DNA of 64,000 nucleotides. Source: Methanocalculus alkaliphilus (GTDB lineage Archaea > Halobacteriota > Methanomicrobia > Methanomicrobiales > Methanocorpusculaceae). A model generated the notes under the pieces. The model was not told the origin of the DNA. It ran no database searches and saw only the letters and a program-made list of their open reading frames with translations. Of the stretch, positions 1-8,023 are shown piece by piece (the first letter of the stretch is position 1; every line of letters begins with the position of its first letter). The stretch covers positions 62,001 to 126,000 of the forward strand of contig NZ_JALJYG010000002.1 in assembly GCF_024170505.1 (NCBI RefSeq), written 5' to 3'. Made by a program: the position numbers and the translations under genes.

Positions 1-186
1 GCTCCTGATGGGATAGCGGGTCACTGCCCCGATAATATTGATGATCTCATCAGTTGTCATCAGTCTGCCGGCCTCCTTCTCCCCTTCTGCATGGCAGTAT
101 ATACAATTGAGATTGCAGGCCGGGGTAAGGGAGATTCTTACGTTCGTGACAGGCCGACCGTAGGGGTCAATCAGTGCTGGCATCAT
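1..186 (-). CDS. moaA: GTP 3',8-cyclase MoaA, N-terminal part (cut by window edge)
   Basis: Only the first ~62 codons are present; the gene runs off the left edge. The translation begins MMPALIDPYGRPVTNVRISL and carries the radical SAM iron-sulfur motif CNLNCIYCHAEG (CxxxCxxC), with a start typical of MoaA, which converts GTP to the first intermediate of molybdopterin/tungstopterin synthesis. Two adjacent ATGs (186 and 183) are possible starts. The first codons overlap the end of the upstream rlmE gene by about 20 bases, so the two genes are probably cotranscribed. The family call rests on the N-terminus alone; another MoaA-like radical SAM protein is possible but less likely. Confidence 0.82.
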   Translation of the reverse strand, partial: MMPALIDPYGRPVTNVRISLTPACNLNCIYCHAEGEKEAGRLMTTDEIINIIGAVTRYPIRS

Positions 187-772
187 CTCTTCTATGGATA
201 TAGTTTTTTGCAACTATATATGTCTCAGTGCTCCCCTTCCTGGTAGCCCTTGTCCGATAGACCCGTACTGAATAGAAGTTATTGCGGACCTCGGTGAGAA
301 AGTCGTTGAATAATTCTCCCTGAAATGTCTTAACAACAAAATTTCCCCCTTGTTTAAGAATTCCCTGTGAAAATTCGAGGGCTTTTTCATTCAGGTCGAT
401 GATGCGCGCCTGATCATAGCTCTTCTTCCCTGAAAGTTTTGGTGAGACATCACAGATGACAACACTCACCGGATCGACAATTCTCCTGACCTCTGACTGA
501 ATGAGAGGATCAGTGAAGTCCCCGATTATTGTTCTGACACCTTCAAGGGGTGAGATCGGTTGAAGGTCTACCCCGACGATGACGCCCTCGGTCAGGTTAC
601 GGAGCACCTGAAGCCAGCTGCCAGGGGCGCACCCGAGATCGACGACATTATCTGTCGGGCGGAGTATGCCAAATTTTGAATTGATATCCAGTAACTTATA
701 GGAGGCTCTGGATCGATACCCCTCCTGTGTAGCATGTTTGTACGTAGAATCGCGTGACCATTGGGAACCCAT
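167..772 (-). CDS. rlmE: 23S rRNA 2'-O-methyltransferase RlmE (FtsJ family)
   Basis: A 201-residue RrmJ/FtsJ methyltransferase that by family methylates the ribose of the conserved uridine in the A loop of large-subunit rRNA using S-adenosylmethionine. The catalytic K-D-K-E set is visible at K26 (ASYKL), D108 (CDVSPKLSG), K148 (FVVKTFQG) and E183 (STETYIV), and the SAM-binding loop is VVDLGCAPGSW near residue 43. I chose the ATG at 772 because a GGAG sits about ten bases upstream; the frame is open further to 811, but that extension does not look like the family. It is divergent from the PCNA gene, sharing a short AT-rich promoter region, and overlaps moaA downstream. Confidence 0.93.
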   Translation of the reverse strand: MGSQWSRDSTYKHATQEGYRSRASYKLLDINSKFGILRPTDNVVDLGCAPGSWLQVLRNLTEGVIVGVDLQPISPLEGVRTIIGDFTDPLIQSEVRRIVDPVSVVICDVSPKLSGKKSYDQARIIDLNEKALEFSQGILKQGGNFVVKTFQGELFNDFLTEVRNNFYSVRVYRTRATRKGSTETYIVAKNYIHRRDDASTD

Positions 773-879
773 GATGATATTACTCCTGTACCCGAATGCT
801 TTTATCTGCATGGGTAACGATAATAGAACAATATAATTTATCCGTATTTAGTTCTTAATAAAATAATAAGGGGTTTGTG

Positions 880-1623
880 ATGTTAAAAGCAACGATAGAT
901 GCAGACATTTTCAGAGAATCAATAGACTCGGTCTCCGCTCTCGTCGGAGAATGTCGTCTTCACATTGATGAAAAAGGGATACGTACAAGAGCGGTTGACA
1001 CATCAAATGTCGCTATGGTCTCCCTTGAACTTGATGCTGATGCCTTCCAGTCCTATAGCGCAACAGAACTGGATATCGGACTGGATATTGCAAAGATGAA
1101 GAATATCCTCGGGATGGTCGGGAAGAGTGATCCAATCGATCTCGAACTTGATGCAGAAGGGAAGAAGCTCTCGATAAGTTTCAGAAGCTATAAGTATTCG
1201 ATCTCGCTCCTTGACACAAAAACGATCAGAAAGGATCCAAACCCGCCGAATCTTAATCTGCCGGCAGTTGTGACCATCACTGGTGAAGCATTAAATAATG
1301 CCATAAAGGCAGCAGGTGTCGTATCGGACAAGATTGCCCTGATGGTAGACCCTGAGCGCTCCGTTTTAGCCATGGTTGCTGAGGGGGACTCTGATAATAT
1401 CAGGCTTGAGCTTGGACAGGATGAGGTAACTTTTGTTGAGCTTGCAGAGGCTCGTTCCCTCTTCTCGCTCGATTATCTCAAAGATATGGGGAAGGTTATG
1501 GGGAGGGCCTCCTCTGTTGACATCCGTCTGGGTATCGATCACCCCGTTCAGTTTGCATTTACAATTGCCTCAGATAAAGGGCGCGTCGGGTATCTCCTCG
1601 CACCCCGTATCGAGGCGGACTGA
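880..1623 (+). CDS. pcn: DNA polymerase sliding clamp (PCNA)
   Basis: A 247-residue archaeal PCNA, the trimeric ring that tethers replicative polymerases and other factors to DNA. The start MLKATIDADIF, the central loop region and the C-terminal LLAPRIEAD follow the archaeal/eukaryotic clamp pattern over the full family length. The ATG at 880 is preferred over the in-frame GTG at 877; a purine-rich AAGGGG lies just upstream. The stop codon overlaps the next start as TGATG, which couples translation to the primase large subunit gene. This pcn-priL pairing makes a small replication operon. Confidence 0.95.
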   Translation: MLKATIDADIFRESIDSVSALVGECRLHIDEKGIRTRAVDTSNVAMVSLELDADAFQSYSATELDIGLDIAKMKNILGMVGKSDPIDLELDAEGKKLSISFRSYKYSISLLDTKTIRKDPNPPNLNLPAVVTITGEALNNAIKAAGVVSDKIALMVDPERSVLAMVAEGDSDNIRLELGQDEVTFVELAEARSLFSLDYLKDMGKVMGRASSVDIRLGIDHPVQFAFTIASDKGRVGYLLAPRIEAD

Positions 1624-2618
1624 TGAAGTTACAGATTGGCCTGCAGGAATTAGCACACTATCCTTTTTTAAAAGAAGCTCAGAGGATCATTGCAGATCGC
1701 GGGATCTCTCTCCTGACAATAACGCAGAACCGGGAAAGTCGTCTCTTTCTTGAGGCGGCGGTTCAGCGGATTCGCGATGCAGCCCAAACCAGGGACGCAC
1801 GGGGTTACAATGAGGCCGAAGAGCCCTTTTCGGCTATTGTCAGCTATGCGCTGGCACGGATTCTTATTTCCTGTATAAAAAATAGGAATGGTATCGGGTT
1901 ACTATCACGATTTGAAGCAGAACGAGCCCTTTACTTCATACAGATTGAGGAGAATCAAAATCTGAAGAACCATCTCTTCCGGGAACTTGGCATGCCCCTT
2001 CCCGGGGGAATACTGCCTTTAACCCAATATATTGAATTATCCTCATCACTTCGTGAAGAGCGGTTTCGTCTTGTGAACCGTGATCTCTGGAAAGGGATGG
2101 TCAGGCTCAGCCATGAAGATGAGGAGACCCTCCTCCGTGAACGAATCAGAAGAATTCTCCTTGATCAACTCCCTCTCGATCTCCCAAAGAATGTCTGCAC
2201 TGATCTTTCGGTGTATGTCACTGAAGTGGAGGGCATCATTTCGGAGAGAATAACCATTGAATACGGAGCTGTGGATGAGGCCGGCTTCCCCCCATGTATC
2301 CGTGCGCTGTATGATGCCGCCGGAGAAGGCCGTCCTCTCACACATTCGGGACGGTTTGCGCTAACTACCTTCCTCCACACCATTGGAATGGAGACGACCG
2401 GAATCATCAGTCTCTTCTCCGGGGGCAGTGGTTTTGATCTTGAGATGACATCATACCAGGTTAATCACATCATCAGTCAGGGAGATGAGGGGTATACAAC
2501 CCCCTCCTGTGCAACGATGAGGACCCATGGCATATGTGTAGGAAAGAATAAAAACTGTGAGCAGGTAAATCACCCATTGAACTATTATCGGCGGAGAAAG
2601 AAAACAACTAAAAAATAG
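1623..2618 (+). CDS. priL: DNA primase large subunit PriL
   Basis: A 331-residue regulatory subunit of the archaeal/eukaryotic-type primase, which with PriS makes RNA primers for replication. The C-terminal iron-sulfur domain is recognisable: cysteines at 225 (PPCIRAL), 296 (PSCATM), 305 (HGIC) and 312 (KNCE) match the four [4Fe-4S] ligands of the family, and LTHSGRFALTTFLHTIGM lies between the first and second. It starts on the last base of the pcn stop codon. The catalytic subunit gene priS is not in the window. The gene ends head-to-tail against a small reverse-strand gene with no spacer. Confidence 0.93.
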   Translation: MKLQIGLQELAHYPFLKEAQRIIADRGISLLTITQNRESRLFLEAAVQRIRDAAQTRDARGYNEAEEPFSAIVSYALARILISCIKNRNGIGLLSRFEAERALYFIQIEENQNLKNHLFRELGMPLPGGILPLTQYIELSSSLREERFRLVNRDLWKGMVRLSHEDEETLLRERIRRILLDQLPLDLPKNVCTDLSVYVTEVEGIISERITIEYGAVDEAGFPPCIRALYDAAGEGRPLTHSGRFALTTFLHTIGMETTGIISLFSGGSGFDLEMTSYQVNHIISQGDEGYTTPSCATMRTHGICVGKNKNCEQVNHPLNYYRRRKKTTKK

Positions 2619-2795
2619 TTATATTGCCTTTTCTATAACCGTATATCCGGCGCCGATAAGGATAAAGATGAAGCAAAGAAGCGCTGCGAGGTAGGCGTAC
2701 CCCGGGTCCATGATCATTGGAAGTCCGATAAGCAGAGCTAGAAAGATGAACAGGCTTGTAATGCCGATGGCGATATCCATAAGCCATGACTGCAT
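2619..2795 (-). CDS. small two-helix membrane protein, function unknown
   Basis: A 58-residue open frame starting MQSWLMDIAIGITSLFIFLA, with two hydrophobic segments (about residues 7-25 and 34-53) separated by a short PMIMDPGY turn and a charged end YTVIEKAI. The length and amphipathic pattern are those of a real small membrane protein rather than chance, and the stop codon abuts the priL stop exactly. There is no clear ribosome binding site, so translation would have to be leaderless; a second ATG at codon 6 is an alternative start. I recognise no family. A longer reading in another frame of the same strand looks like a shadow. Confidence 0.55.
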   Translation of the reverse strand: MQSWLMDIAIGITSLFIFLALLIGLPMIMDPGYAYLAALLCFIFILIGAGYTVIEKAI

Positions 2796-2896
2796 GAGGA
2801 TATACTAGAACATCAGGGCTATTATGGTTTTCCAATCATCCGGGAATTCCACTGGCAGACCATAGCATCTATCTCCCCCAGGGTTCATCCCTAACT

Positions 2897-3445
2897 ATGA
2901 TTCCTTCAGATCCACTTTCGCTCTTACAGGAATATGTAGAATCTGACCCATTAATCGAACACTGTCTGGCAACCGGTGCGATCATGCGGGAGGTTGCCCC
3001 CTCTCTGGATGGAGATCCCGATCTCTGGTGGACGATCGGGGTACTGCATGATATCGATTATGAGATCGTCAACGGGGATATGGCAAGGCATGGAGTGGAA
3101 GGTGCCACTATCCTCCTCAGCAAAGGTGTATCTGAAGAGATTACTGAGGCGATCCAAAGGCATAACCACCTTCTCTTTACCGACCATTCATCGCCCCTCG
3201 ATCGTGCCCTTCAGGCCTCAGACAGTATCTCCGGGCTGATAATTGCCTGCGCCCTCGTCAAGGGAGGGGCAATCGGTGATGTTACTGTCAGAACGGTTAA
3301 GAAGAAGATGAAGGATAAGGGATTTGCCGCAGGGTGTGATCGTGATCGTATTCGTACCATCGAAGATGTGATGGATCAGGATCTCTTTATCGAAACAGCC
3401 ATCAAAGGTATTTCGAGGATCTGGAGGTGGCCCAGGGATGAGTGA
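2897..3445 (+). CDS. HD-domain phosphohydrolase
   Basis: A 182-residue protein of the HD superfamily of metal-dependent phosphohydrolases. The expected metal ligands are visible: H22 (IEHCLATG), the HD pair at 51-52 (GVLHDIDYE), further histidines H65 and those in QRHNH, and the later aspartate in LQASDSISG. Its substrate cannot be read from the sequence; related stand-alone archaeal HD proteins are usually uncharacterised. The stop overlaps the start of the thiN-like gene by eight bases, so the two are translationally coupled and begin a seven-gene forward run through dapB and asd. Confidence 0.85.
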   Translation: MIPSDPLSLLQEYVESDPLIEHCLATGAIMREVAPSLDGDPDLWWTIGVLHDIDYEIVNGDMARHGVEGATILLSKGVSEEITEAIQRHNHLLFTDHSSPLDRALQASDSISGLIIACALVKGGAIGDVTVRTVKKKMKDKGFAAGCDRDRIRTIEDVMDQDLFIETAIKGISRIWRWPRDE

Positions 3446-4001
3446 GAAGATGTCTGATACGGCGAAGGAAGAAGTGATTAATGAGCTTACCATTGCTCTT
3501 GAGAAGCTCAGGAGGGGGATGGATGCTCGCCTGATCCCGGAGGTTGGAAGTAATCTGGTGTATGCCCTCCCAGGTGCGCGTGATCCTGGTGATGTTGCCG
3601 GAGTAGAGGGGCGGATCGTCCGGCTGCGCGGATCAATTCATCCTGTCGGGGAGGTTGCGTTTGGTGCGAGTGATCATATCGCCCGCATTGTCCTTACTGC
3701 GATGAGATTTGACCCTGAGGTGAGATCGGCAGCAAATATCAGGTTCTCTGATACCCTTGCAACACTCCTTGACGAGCTCTCGTTTGATCTCTGCTGGTTT
3801 GATCGAACACAAGAGCCTCCGAGTATCAGGACAATGGACTGGGGGGTGGCATCCTGTTGTAAAGATCATGTTCCGGATAGTATCATTGACAGGGGTGCTG
3901 TTGGAAAAGAACCAATGATACGTATTCTCGGCCCCGATCCCATGTCGGTAACAAACACAATAGTTATGTTGTCTTCGCGCATTACTAATATGGAAATCTG
4001 A
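3438..4001 (+). CDS. thiN: thiamine-phosphate synthase ThiN (stand-alone)
   Basis: A 187-residue protein matching the ThiN domain, the archaeal thiamine-phosphate synthase that joins the pyrimidine and thiazole halves of thiamine; elsewhere this domain is fused to ThiD or to a DNA-binding domain. The diagnostic stretch runs from TMDWGVASCC through IIDRGAVGKEPMIRILGPDP near residues 130-170, and the N-terminal half (ALEKLRRGMDARLIPEVGSN) also fits. There is no helix-turn-helix region, so it should be an enzyme rather than the ThiR-type regulator. thiC and thiD lie in the window but are unlinked (42.1 and 59.1 kb). It overlaps the HD gene upstream. Confidence 0.82.
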   Translation: MSEKMSDTAKEEVINELTIALEKLRRGMDARLIPEVGSNLVYALPGARDPGDVAGVEGRIVRLRGSIHPVGEVAFGASDHIARIVLTAMRFDPEVRSAANIRFSDTLATLLDELSFDLCWFDRTQEPPSIRTMDWGVASCCKDHVPDSIIDRGAVGKEPMIRILGPDPMSVTNTIVMLSSRITNMEI

Positions 4002-4012
4002 GGACGATTTAC

Positions 4013-4204
4013 ATGGGAATAAAACCAAGCTACATCAAATCCATTGGAACCGGTCTGCTCGAGAGGCATGAAACATACTTTTCAAACGATTATGACGATA
4101 ATAAGCATGCCGTCTCAAATCTGACCACTATCGAGAGCAAGGATGTTCGGAACCGGGTGGCTGGGTACATTACGAGAAAGGTAAATACCAGAAGACGAAG
4201 ATAA
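4013..4204 (+). CDS. rps17e: 30S ribosomal protein S17e
   Basis: A 63-residue protein of the archaeal/eukaryotic small-subunit ribosomal protein S17e family: MGIKPSYIKSIG at the start, a central YFSNDYDDNKHAV segment, the conserved SKDVRNRVAGYITRK and a basic RRRR tail. A GAGG-type site lies about ten bases before the ATG. It stands between thiN and dapA with gaps of 11 and 7 bases, so a housekeeping ribosomal gene is embedded in a biosynthetic operon. Confidence 0.95.
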   Translation: MGIKPSYIKSIGTGLLERHETYFSNDYDDNKHAVSNLTTIESKDVRNRVAGYITRKVNTRRRR

Positions 4205-4211
4205 CTACTTC

Positions 4212-5099
4212 ATGTTTCAGGGAATTATCCCCGCTATTATAACTCCTTTTCAAAGAACCCCTTCAATGGAGATTGATATTGAAGGGCTTCGCTCAAATAT
4301 CGAACAGCTCCTGACACAGGGTGTTCATGGTATTGTTCCATGTGGTTCCACCGGGGAATCTGCCACCCTGAACTTTCAGGAGCATGAAACGGTAATTGAA
4401 GAGGTGGTATCAGCAGTTGGCAGCAGTATCCCTGTTATTGCGGGAACAGGATCAAATAACACCGATGAGGCACTGACGCTCACAAAGGCTGCAAAAAAGA
4501 TTGGAGCGGATGCAGCCCTTGTTATCAGCCCCTATTATAACAAGCCCAACCGCGCGGGCCTGGTGAAACATTATACTCTCCTTGCTGATACCGGGCTACC
4601 GATAATCGTCTATAATGTTCCATCACGTACCGGACAGAACCTTCCGGCAGATCTGATCATTGAGCTTGCAGCCCACCCGAATATTGTCGGAGTCAAGGAA
4701 GCAAGCGGCGATCTCGGGCAGATGTCACAGATCATTGAGGGAACCCGGCATCTTGACAGGGAGCATCCCTTCTGTGTCCTCTCAGGCGATGATAATCTGA
4801 CCCTTCCGTTGATGGCACTTGGCGGAACTGGTGTTATTTCTGTGGCTGCAAACATTGAGGCTGCCAGAATGGTAGCACTGTACACAGCAATACAGGAGGG
4901 TTCACTTGAGAGGGCCAGAGAGATCCATTATGAGCTCTCCCCCCTCTTTCGGGCGATGTTCATCGACACAAATCCGGTTCCTGTGAAAAAGGCGATGGAT
5001 CTTCGAGGACGAGCCGCCGGGCCTTTGAGATTGCCGCTCACTGAGCTTGAAGATGAAGAGACAGATAGATTACAGAAGGTATTGAGTCGATATGATTAA
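4212..5099 (+). CDS. dapA: 4-hydroxy-tetrahydrodipicolinate synthase DapA
   Basis: A 295-residue TIM-barrel aldolase that condenses pyruvate with aspartate semialdehyde at the entry to lysine/diaminopimelate synthesis. Family hallmarks are present: GIIPAIITPF at the start, the pyruvate-binding PCGSTGESATL, the active-site tyrosine in VYNVPSRTG, the Schiff-base lysine in VGVKEASGD and the late GGTGVIS. Length is normal. It overlaps dapB by eight bases, giving translational coupling of consecutive pathway steps, and its substrate is made by asd encoded about 1 kb downstream. Confidence 0.95.
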   Translation: MFQGIIPAIITPFQRTPSMEIDIEGLRSNIEQLLTQGVHGIVPCGSTGESATLNFQEHETVIEEVVSAVGSSIPVIAGTGSNNTDEALTLTKAAKKIGADAALVISPYYNKPNRAGLVKHYTLLADTGLPIIVYNVPSRTGQNLPADLIIELAAHPNIVGVKEASGDLGQMSQIIEGTRHLDREHPFCVLSGDDNLTLPLMALGGTGVISVAANIEAARMVALYTAIQEGSLERAREIHYELSPLFRAMFIDTNPVPVKKAMDLRGRAAGPLRLPLTELEDEETDRLQKVLSRYD

Positions 5100-5850
5100 A
5101 GTAGCAGTATGTGGCGCGTTTGGTCGGATGGGAACGATCATCGCAAATATGGTACAGGACGATCCCGAACTTGAGTTCATCGGGGGGGTGGATCTCCGCG
5201 CCGGAGAGGTGCTTGGCAGACCTGTTGTGGTCTCCGAAGAGCTCGCAGCCTTTCTGGAGGAAAAATCCCCTGATGTTCTGATAGATTTTACCATTGCAGC
5301 TGCATCGGTCCAAAATATCGAGATAGCCGCAGCACATGGCGTTGCCCTTGTCATCGGGACAACCGGATTCTCAGAAGAAGAAGAAGAGCGTATCAGAAAA
5401 GCGACTGATGGTGTGGTTCCAATCGTGAAAACCACAAACTTCAGTGTCGGCGTGAATACTTTCTGGGAGTTGATCAGGCATGCTGCATCTCTCCTTGGAG
5501 ATTATGACTGTGAGGTCACGGAAGCACACCACAGATACAAGAAGGATGCGCCAAGTGGTACCGCACGGACGATCATCTCAATCCTTGAGGAGGAGATGGG
5601 TGCACGTGAGAAGGTATATGGGCGTGTCGGAATGACGGAGCGGGGTGATGAGATCGGTGTTCATGTCATTCGTGGTGGGGATATTGTCGGTGACCACTCT
5701 GTTCTCTTTTCAGGAAATTTTGAAACTATTGAACTTTCTCACCGCGCGTATGATCGCTCGGTCTTCGCCCGTGGCGCGATCCGTGCAGCCAGATGGGTTT
5801 CCGGCCAGCCAGCCTCGATGTACACGATGAAAGAGGTTCTTGGGCTCTGA
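5092..5850 (+). CDS. dapB: 4-hydroxy-tetrahydrodipicolinate reductase DapB
   Basis: A 252-residue NAD(P)H-dependent reductase for the second step of lysine synthesis. The nucleotide-binding loop is VAVCGAFGRMG at the N-terminus; IGTTGFSEEE and the catalytic EAHHRYKKDAPSGTA motif (His pair and Lys) sit near residues 85 and 145, and the C-terminus YTMKEVLGL is typical. It overlaps dapA and is followed 66 bases later by a ferredoxin gene. Confidence 0.95.
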   Translation: MIKVAVCGAFGRMGTIIANMVQDDPELEFIGGVDLRAGEVLGRPVVVSEELAAFLEEKSPDVLIDFTIAAASVQNIEIAAAHGVALVIGTTGFSEEEEERIRKATDGVVPIVKTTNFSVGVNTFWELIRHAASLLGDYDCEVTEAHHRYKKDAPSGTARTIISILEEEMGAREKVYGRVGMTERGDEIGVHVIRGGDIVGDHSVLFSGNFETIELSHRAYDRSVFARGAIRAARWVSGQPASMYTMKEVLGL

Positions 5851-5916
5851 ATCAGATGCTCATATCGAAACCTATTTCCCATATTTTTAATAAAAATAGA
5901 TGTTGGAGGAATCCGA

Positions 5917-6090
5917 TTGGTAGCTATTGTCGATAAAGAGAAATGTACAGGCTGTGAGAATTGTGTTGATATCTGTCCAAGCGCAGCCATCACTATGCAG
6001 GATGATCTGGCTGTGGTTGATGCTGATGCCTGCGTTGACTGCGAAAGCTGTGTGGATGAGTGTCCTGTAGAAGCCATCCACATGGAATAG
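5917..6090 (+). CDS. 2[4Fe-4S] ferredoxin
   Basis: A 57-residue electron carrier with two complete cluster motifs, CTGCENCVDICP and CVDCESCVDECP, each CxxCxxCxxxCP, spaced as in clostridial-type ferredoxins. The start is a TTG: a strong TTGGAGGA lies six bases upstream and no ATG is available, which is why automatic callers could miss it. By family it shuttles electrons at low potential between oxidoreductases such as hydrogenases, formyl-methanofuran dehydrogenase or pyruvate synthase; its own partner is unknown. Its place between dapB and asd does not prove a link to lysine synthesis. Confidence 0.9.
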   Translation: MVAIVDKEKCTGCENCVDICPSAAITMQDDLAVVDADACVDCESCVDECPVEAIHME

Positions 6091-6129
6091 GTTTTTTTTG
6101 CCCGGTTTCGGGCGGATTAAAACTCTAAC

Positions 6130-6140
6130 AATTAAATATA
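6130..6140 (+). promoter_or_regulatory. box A (TATA) for leaderless asd
   Basis: The AT-rich run AATTAAATATA lies 24-34 bases before the asd ATG, the distance expected when transcription starts at or next to the start codon, and no ribosome binding site precedes that ATG. Inference from position and composition only. Confidence 0.45.
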
Positions 6141-6163
6141 TTCTCACCCTTACTCTTTTATCC

Positions 6164-7180
6164 ATGATCAATGTCGGAGTTCTCGGTGCTACAGGTGCCG
6201 TCGGTCAACGATTCGTTGAGTTACTTGCGGATCACCCATGGTTTCATCTCCAGACACTCACAGCATCAGAGCGGAGTGCAGGTAAACCATATGAAAAGGT
6301 TGTCAACTGGAGGCTGGAGACTCCATTCCCTGATGAAATCGGTGATTGCATCGTCAGTCCGACCACAGTCGAGGCTGTTGCAGATCTTGATATTGTCTTC
6401 TCTGCCTTACCGTCGGATGTTGCACGACCGCTTGAGGCGGAGCTCGCCGATGCCGGGCTGATTGTATGCAGCAATGCTTCATCCCACCGGATGGATCCAA
6501 CCGTCCCCCTCCTCATTGCTGAGATCAATCCTGACCACATCGGCCTCATCGATATCCAGCGTGATCATGGCCGTGATGGATGCATAGTGACAAACCCGAA
6601 CTGCTCAACAATTATGCTCGCATGCTCCCTTGCTCCGCTTCTTCCCTATGATATCCGGGATGTGAAGGTGGCAACACTCCAGGCGATATCAGGAGCAGGA
6701 TTTGATGGCATTCCCGGAATGGCAATCTGTGACAATGTCATTCCATATATTGGCTCAGAGGAGGAGAAGATGTCCGAGGAGCCGAGAAAGATCCTGGGCA
6801 GATTCAATGGTTCTGAGATTGAACCGATAGATTTTCCAATAAGTGCCAGCTGTAACCGTGTTCCTGTCATTGATGGACATATGCTCTCTGTGTTTGTTGA
6901 GGCAGGATGCAGTATCGAGGAGGCCAGGAACGCTTTTGATACCTGGCAGGCACCCTTCTCAGGGCTTCCCACACAACCAGAGAAGACGCTGCATGTCTTC
7001 TCTCAACCCGACCGACCCCAGACCCGGCTGGATCGAAATCTCGGGGAAGGGATGACAGTCTCCATCGGCAGAATCAGGGAAGGGATACGCTACACGGCTA
7101 TGGGGCATAACACTATCAGAGGGGCTGCTGGCTCATCTGTACTTAATGCTGAACTTTTAAAGAAGAAAGGATACATCTGA
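6164..7180 (+). CDS. asd: aspartate-semialdehyde dehydrogenase
   Basis: A 338-residue NADP-dependent enzyme that reduces aspartyl phosphate to aspartate semialdehyde, the branch point to lysine, threonine and methionine. It starts [17 protein letters not shown] (nucleotide-binding loop), has the catalytic cysteine C147 in [10 protein letters not shown], and [14 protein letters not shown] near residue 175; this is the archaeal/fungal subtype. I start it at the ATG at 6164, not at the in-frame ATG at 6098, because the first 22 codons are unlike the family and an AT-rich box A fits leaderless translation from 6164. It belongs functionally with dapA and dapB just upstream. Confidence 0.93.
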   Translation: MINVGVLGATGAVGQRFVELLADHPWFHLQTLTASERSAGKPYEKVVNWRLETPFPDEIGDCIVSPTTVEAVADLDIVFSALPSDVARPLEAELADAGLIVCSNASSHRMDPTVPLLIAEINPDHIGLIDIQRDHGRDGCIVTNPNCSTIMLACSLAPLLPYDIRDVKVATLQAISGAGFDGIPGMAICDNVIPYIGSEEEKMSEEPRKILGRFNGSEIEPIDFPISASCNRVPVIDGHMLSVFVEAGCSIEEARNAFDTWQAPFSGLPTQPEKTLHVFSQPDRPQTRLDRNLGEGMTVSIGRIREGIRYTAMGHNTIRGAAGSSVLNAELLKKKGYI

Positions 7181-7188
7181 GGGATCAT

Positions 7189-7464
7189 ATGCTCATGGAT
7201 AACACAGTGTTCGTTGGTAACAAACCAGTCATGAATTACGTACTCGCAGTGGTGACACAGTTCAATAATGGCGCAGAAACGGTGGCGATAAAGGCAAGGG
7301 GAAAGGCAATCTCCCGGGCCGTTGACACTGCTGAGATCTCCCTGAACCGCTTCCTTGAAGGGGTTGGAAAGAAGGATATTTCCACATCGACCGAAGAGAT
7401 CGAGACAGATACAGGGAGGACGAATGTATCGAGTATCGAGATCATTCTCAGTAAGGCAATCTGA
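7189..7464 (+). CDS. albA: DNA/RNA-binding protein Alba
   Basis: A 91-residue Alba-family chromatin protein. [17 protein letters not shown] at the start and the [16 protein letters not shown] segment are the diagnostic nucleic-acid-binding parts of this fold, and the C-terminus has the expected beta strand SIEIILS. Alba coats DNA and also binds RNA in archaea. The ATG at 7189 has a GAGGG five bases upstream; the ATG at 7195 (eleven bases) would give MDNTVFVG, closer to many family members, so the start is uncertain by two codons. Only eight bases separate it from asd. Confidence 0.93.
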   Translation: MLMDNTVFVGNKPVMNYVLAVVTQFNNGAETVAIKARGKAISRAVDTAEISLNRFLEGVGKKDISTSTEEIETDTGRTNVSSIEIILSKAI

Positions 7465-7533
7465 CAATAACTTCCAGGTGGATCATTGTTTCTACCAGAA
7501 ACACTATATTTTCAAGGAACCATAGAATGAACC

Positions 7534-7998
7534 ATGAAAGCAGGCATTATTCTGGGGGTTCTTATCCTTCTCAGCTTCTGCTGTATGCCTGTTGCCGCAT
7601 CTGTCGATTCCCGATACAGTTATCTTACCTTTCATTCCGTTGATCTCAGCCTCGAAGAGAGCCGGGCAGTTGTCACTGTCGATTACTCGGTAGACTCAGG
7701 GGTTCAGATTCTTGTTCTATTCCTTGGCAATCAGGATTTGAAAAATAAGGTTGAAAGGGTTATGAATTTTGATGGTGCGCGTGTCAGGACTGCCGATCTT
7801 AATCGCGCTGTTCTTGTCGTTGACGCGGCATCGTTTGATTATGGTGATGGAAGTTACTGGTTCCCGCATCACGAGTTTCTTGTAACAATCCCTGATGTTA
7901 CCCTTCGGACCCCGCAGGTAACAAGGGAATATTCCATGGTATCTGTAATCGAGGATGGTATCGGCTATTTTGCGCGATCACAGCAGCAGAGGTCATAA
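7534..7998 (+). CDS. secreted protein of unknown function
   Basis: A 154-residue protein with a clear signal peptide (KAGIILGVLILLSFCCMP, likely cut after VAAS near residue 23) followed by a beta-rich region without cysteines. No membrane anchor follows. I do not recognise the family, though short exported proteins of this build are common in methanogens. It stands alone between alba and the convergent RNase gene, whose stop lies 25 bases away. The reading frame uses codons like its neighbours, so it is not foreign. Confidence 0.75.
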   Translation: MKAGIILGVLILLSFCCMPVAASVDSRYSYLTFHSVDLSLEESRAVVTVDYSVDSGVQILVLFLGNQDLKNKVERVMNFDGARVRTADLNRAVLVVDAASFDYGDGSYWFPHHEFLVTIPDVTLRTPQVTREYSMVSVIEDGIGYFARSQQQRS

Positions 7999-8023
7999 GA
8001 GGGATCTCCCCCTCCCCTTTACA

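Noticed and set aside
6098-6163. N-terminal extension of asd from the ATG at 6098
   Set aside because: The 22 extra residues are unlike the family and contain the box A of a leaderless promoter.
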